From contig JASGJW010000002.1 of assembly GCA_047601145.1 (NCBI GenBank), positions 124,001 to 188,000 of the forward strand: a stretch of 64,000 nt of DNA. Reading direction: 5' to 3'. Below, piece by piece: positions 61,591-64,000 of this stretch. Each line of letters begins with the position of its first letter. Position 1 is the stretch's first letter. The notes below the pieces were generated by a model. That model did not search any database and was not told where the DNA came from. It worked only from the letters and a program-made list of their open reading frames with translations. Source of the DNA: UBA7672 sp047601145. GTDB taxonomy: Bacteria; Pseudomonadota; Alphaproteobacteria; Caulobacterales; Hyphomonadaceae. A program made the translations under genes and the position numbers.

Positions 61591-62226
61591 TCAGTTCGGC
61601 GCCGGGGTCGCGCGTGCTGCCGCGGCCGCACGGAACGCCGCAAGCTGTTGAAGGGCGGCGACCTGATCGGCGGGCAGGTTGTCGATCTTCGGGCAGCGCG
61701 GGTCGGTGTTCTGGATCGCCCTGGCCATCACGGGGGTCACCGGGATCGGGGCGCAGCCATGGCCCTGTTCGCAGATCATGTCCCACTTCGCTTCGGCTTG
61801 CGCGTGGCAGGACAGGCAGTTGCCGCCGAACTGGTTGACCGCTTCGGTCGTGCCGCGCACGCGGATCTTGGTGCCGGTCGCCGTCGTGTCGAGTTCGAAG
61901 AATTCCCAGTCCTTCGTCGCGGCGTTGAAGCCGGGCGGATGCTTGACCATCGCTTCACCGGGGACGAGCTGGACGACCGAGCCGGCAGGATAGTCGCCGC
62001 CTTCGCCCTTCATGGCGACGGCCACCGTGGCGTCGACATTGCCGAGCAGGTTGCCGACATAATAGCCGCGCACCGGTTTGAGGTCGCGGATGCAGCTGAA
62101 GCTGGCGTCAGTGATCGTGAGCGTTTTCGCGGCTGCGGGCTTGGCGGCGGCCTGCGTTTCCGGCGTCGGCTGAGCGGCGCAGGCGCCGGCAAACAAGGCA
62201 AGGCTGAGTATGGCGCGTTTGAACAT
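61591..62226 (-). CDS. heme-binding lipoprotein, cytochrome P460-like by eye
   Basis: 211 residues. Lipobox 'LFAGAC'. 'NCLSCHAQAEAKWD' supplies one CXXCH heme site, followed by 'MICEQGHGCAPIPV' with a further Cys pair. The N-terminal two-thirds is strand-rich. The layout resembles the cytochrome P460 family and other single-heme periplasmic proteins; I cannot choose. Converges with the TonB-domain gene (4-base gap). Confidence 0.65.
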   Translation of the reverse strand: MFKRAILSLALFAGACAAQPTPETQAAAKPAAAKTLTITDASFSCIRDLKPVRGYYVGNLLGNVDATVAVAMKGEGGDYPAGSVVQLVPGEAMVKHPPGFNAATKDWEFFELDTTATGTKIRVRGTTEAVNQFGGNCLSCHAQAEAKWDMICEQGHGCAPIPVTPVMARAIQNTDPRCPKIDNLPADQVAALQQLAAFRAAAAARATPAPN

Positions 62227-62379
62227 GTCCCGACACTCCCCGTCGATGAATACAGAAGAGGTACCCCCGCGCTGCAGGTGTGGTCAAACACTGCTTGCCG
62301 GCTCATCGCATCGTGAAGTTTTCCCGCTTGGCATGTGGGGTCTTCGCGGTCACGTTGCGTCATCCTGCAGGAGCCGGTC

Positions 62380-63270
62380 ATGCCGCCGCTGTTCCGCTTT
62401 GCGATTGCTGTTCCCCTGTGCCTGCTGGCGTTCGCCGCAGGCGATGCACGCGCGCAGCGCGAAGCGATGGCTGTCGACCTCGAACTGGTGCTGGCGGTCG
62501 ATATTTCGCGATCGATGGACGAGGAGGAGCATACGCTCCAGCGCGACGGCTATGTGACGGCGTTCCGGCACAAGGACGTGATCAACGCGCTGATGAGCGG
62601 GCCGCGTGGGAAGATCGCCGTCACCTACATGGAGTGGGCCAACCAGGCGCGGCAGGTAATCCCGTGGACGATAATCGACAGCGCCAAGGCGGCGAACGAT
62701 TTCGCGGACAAGCTGGCGGCTGAGCCGATCTATGGCGAGCGGCGCACGTCGATCTCGACGGCGCTCTACGAGGCGGAACGGCTGATCCGCGAGAACGGGA
62801 TCAGCTCCCACCGGCAGGTGATCGATGTGTCGGGTGATGGCGCCAACAATTGGGGAGGCCCGGTGGAAGAGGCGCGCGACTTCGTGCTCGGAAAGAAGAT
62901 CGGCATCAACGGCCTGCCGATCCTGCTGCACTCGGACGGGCGCGGCGGGTTCAATGGCGGGAACAGTCCGTGGGGAATGGTCGATATCCCGAACCTCGAT
63001 CGCTACTACAAGCATTGCGTCATCGGCGGGGAAGGCGCGTTCATCGCGCCGGTGTTCGACCTGAAACAGCTCGCGGCGACGATAAGGAAGAAGCTGGTGC
63101 TGGAGATCGCGAGTCTCGAGATCGAGCCGGACGCCGCCCCGGTGCAGTATGCCGAGGCGACAGCGCCAGCGGGGATCGTGCCCGCGCAGCTCAAACTGCC
63201 GGCGGAAAAGTCGGATTGCCTGGCCGGCGAGCGGGCCCGCATGGCGCGTGAAGGCGGGAACTTCCCTTGA
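62380..63270 (+). CDS. DUF1194 (von Willebrand factor A-like) secreted protein
   Basis: 296 residues from ATG 62380 with AGGAG seven bases upstream. Signal peptide 'FAAGDARAQ'. MIDAS motif 'LAVDISRSMDEEE' and 'VTYMEWANQARQVIPW', then 'VIDVSGDGANNWGG' completing the metal-binding surface. DUF1194 proteins are secreted VWA domains of unknown binding partner. The stop overlaps the next gene's TTG start. Confidence 0.85.
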   Translation: MPPLFRFAIAVPLCLLAFAAGDARAQREAMAVDLELVLAVDISRSMDEEEHTLQRDGYVTAFRHKDVINALMSGPRGKIAVTYMEWANQARQVIPWTIIDSAKAANDFADKLAAEPIYGERRTSISTALYEAERLIRENGISSHRQVIDVSGDGANNWGGPVEEARDFVLGKKIGINGLPILLHSDGRGGFNGGNSPWGMVDIPNLDRYYKHCVIGGEGAFIAPVFDLKQLAATIRKKLVLEIASLEIEPDAAPVQYAEATAPAGIVPAQLKLPAEKSDCLAGERARMAREGGNFP

Positions 63271-63661
63271 CGCTCAAGAAGACGACCGCCCAGCGGAAGG
63301 CGGAGGCAGAGCTGACCAAATTCGGACTATCCCTGCCCGAGACCTCGGTCGGGCCCGGCTGGGCCACCACCCGTGTGCTGAAAGTCCGCGGCAGGATGTT
63401 CTTCGTTTTCGGAGACCGCGACGAACAGGCCAACGAGCTGACGATGATCTCGAAATTGCCCATTTCGGCGGGGATGGTTCAGGATCTTTATTTTGTCCGG
63501 GAGAGCACGGGCTGGTACAGGCAACACGATTGGGTGATTGCGCATTTCGACGCAGAGGACGACATCCTCGCCGAATTGCCGACCCTGAAGGGCTGGATGA
63601 CGCAAAGCTATTGCGCCATGGCGCCAAAAAACTCGCCAGACAGGTGCGTGGCGAGGCATAG
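63267..63661 (+). pseudogene. MmcQ/YjbR family protein with a frameshift near the C terminus
   Basis: From TTG 63267 the frame gives 'LSLPETSVGPGWATTRVLKV', 'MFFVFGDRDEQANELTMISK' and 'WYRQHDWVIAHFDAEDDI', a YjbR DNA-binding-like fold. After 'YCAMAPK' the zero frame goes off to 'NSPDRCVARH', whereas the -1 frame gives 'KLARQVRGEA' and TAG at 63659. The site is an A-run inside A_AAA_AAC. Either a missing A or -1 slippage yields the normal end. The coding span is given to the -1 stop. Function of the family is unknown. Confidence 0.65.
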
Positions 63662-63737
63662 GCACAGAGTTAAAGACTTGCGCTGCCCCCCGGAAACCGG
63701 GTGGAGTGTCGTACAAAATACCCCGCCGGGAGGTTGG

Positions 63738-64000
63738 ATGAGACTGTTCGTGAAGCGTTTTGCCGGGTGGATCGCCGCCGGGCTTCTGGCGATTTCGGCC
63801 GCAGGCGCGTTTGTCGCCTCGGCTCAGCAGACACAGACCGTCAACGCCACGCAGGCGGTGCAGCCAGATACGCTGTGGGCGCGCGACCGCGGCGACCTTC
63901 CGCATGATTCCGATTACATCCTCGGCACGCTACCGAACGGCATGCGCTATCTCGTTCTGCGCAACTATACCCCGCCGCGCCAGGTTGCGATGCGAATGGT
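63738..64000 (+). CDS. M16 family metallopeptidase (insulinase type), N-terminal part
   Basis: 88 residues before the window ends. ATG 63738 follows GGGAGGTTGG. Signal peptide 'AISAAGAFVASAQ', then 'LGTLPNGMRYLVLRNYTPPRQVAMRMV', quoted as 'LGTLPNGMRYLVLRNYTPP', the standard opening of M16 peptidase domains. The HxxEH site lies beyond the window. Likely a periplasmic zinc protease. Confidence 0.85.
   Translation, partial: MRLFVKRFAGWIAAGLLAISAAGAFVASAQQTQTVNATQAVQPDTLWARDRGDLPHDSDYILGTLPNGMRYLVLRNYTPPRQVAMRM

Noticed and set aside
1..64000. CRISPR arrays, insertion sequences, prophage or attachment sites
   Set aside because: I saw no spaced direct repeats, transposase, integrase or tRNA-linked duplications; the only tandem repeat is the Met-rich coding one.

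Overview
The window reads as chromosomal DNA of a high-GC alphaproteobacterium of the Caulobacterales type, plausibly Hyphomonadaceae (the family is inference). It carries the cell-cycle proteins ChpT, CtrA and SciP, the flagellar regulator FlbD, GANTC sites in front of ctrA, and flagellar genes next to cell-cycle genes. Genes are densely packed with many 4-bp ATGA/GTGA start-stop overlaps. I see no rRNA, tRNA, CRISPR array, insertion sequence or prophage.

Layout. 1-7.0 kb: end of a YdbL protein, a terminator, chpT, ynfA (opposite strand), then the chemotaxis operon cheA-cheW-cheY-cheB-cheR. 7.1-13.1 kb: enzymes (ABM monooxygenase, PI-PLC-like lipoprotein, DUF3089 hydrolase), three lower-GC orphan genes, and DUF4112/DUF1003 membrane proteins. 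13.3-16.1 kb: ctrA divergent from fliI-fliJ. 16.1-26.1 kb: three tiny membrane proteins, then the leftward operon fliF-fliG-fliH-fliN-flbD-flhA-flhF-flhG, with CtrA-like boxes upstream of fliF. 26.3-30.5 kb: sciP, then fliK-flgD-flgE behind a sigma-54 promoter. fliF has an in-frame amber codon, and flgE, flgD and fliK contain single-base indels. This clustering means either sequence errors or recent decay of the hook operon.

30.7-34.6 kb holds the most interesting unit. It is a leftward operon of DUF1223 protein, methionine-rich MxKDx-repeat lipoprotein, b-type cytochrome, Tat-exported YedY-like molybdoenzyme, ECF sigma factor (SigF type) and its membrane anti-sigma NrsF (DUF1109). An exact GTAACC-N16-CGAA element lies in front of it. 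The gene set matches the SigF/NrsF-YedY-MrpX reactive-chlorine defence described in Azospira suillum: a sacrificial methionine-rich periplasmic protein is oxidised and then re-reduced by a methionine sulfoxide reductase. Here the whole circuit appears to be one autoregulated operon.

34.9-38.0 kb: flgK-flgL behind a second sigma-54 promoter. 38.0-64.0 kb: mostly metabolic, secreted and housekeeping genes. These include a tannase-family esterase, PQQ-type sugar dehydrogenase, LpxR, S41 protease, mnmA, Rieske oxygenase, enoyl-CoA hydratase, PaaI thioesterase, MFS transporter, thiolase, RidA, a short endonuclease V, zinc alcohol dehydrogenase, and a divergent GlxA regulator/DJ-1 enzyme pair. They continue with a 5'-nucleotidase, a TonB-C protein, a heme lipoprotein, a DUF1194 protein, a YjbR protein with a frameshift at an A-rich slippery site, and the start of an M16 peptidase cut by the window end.
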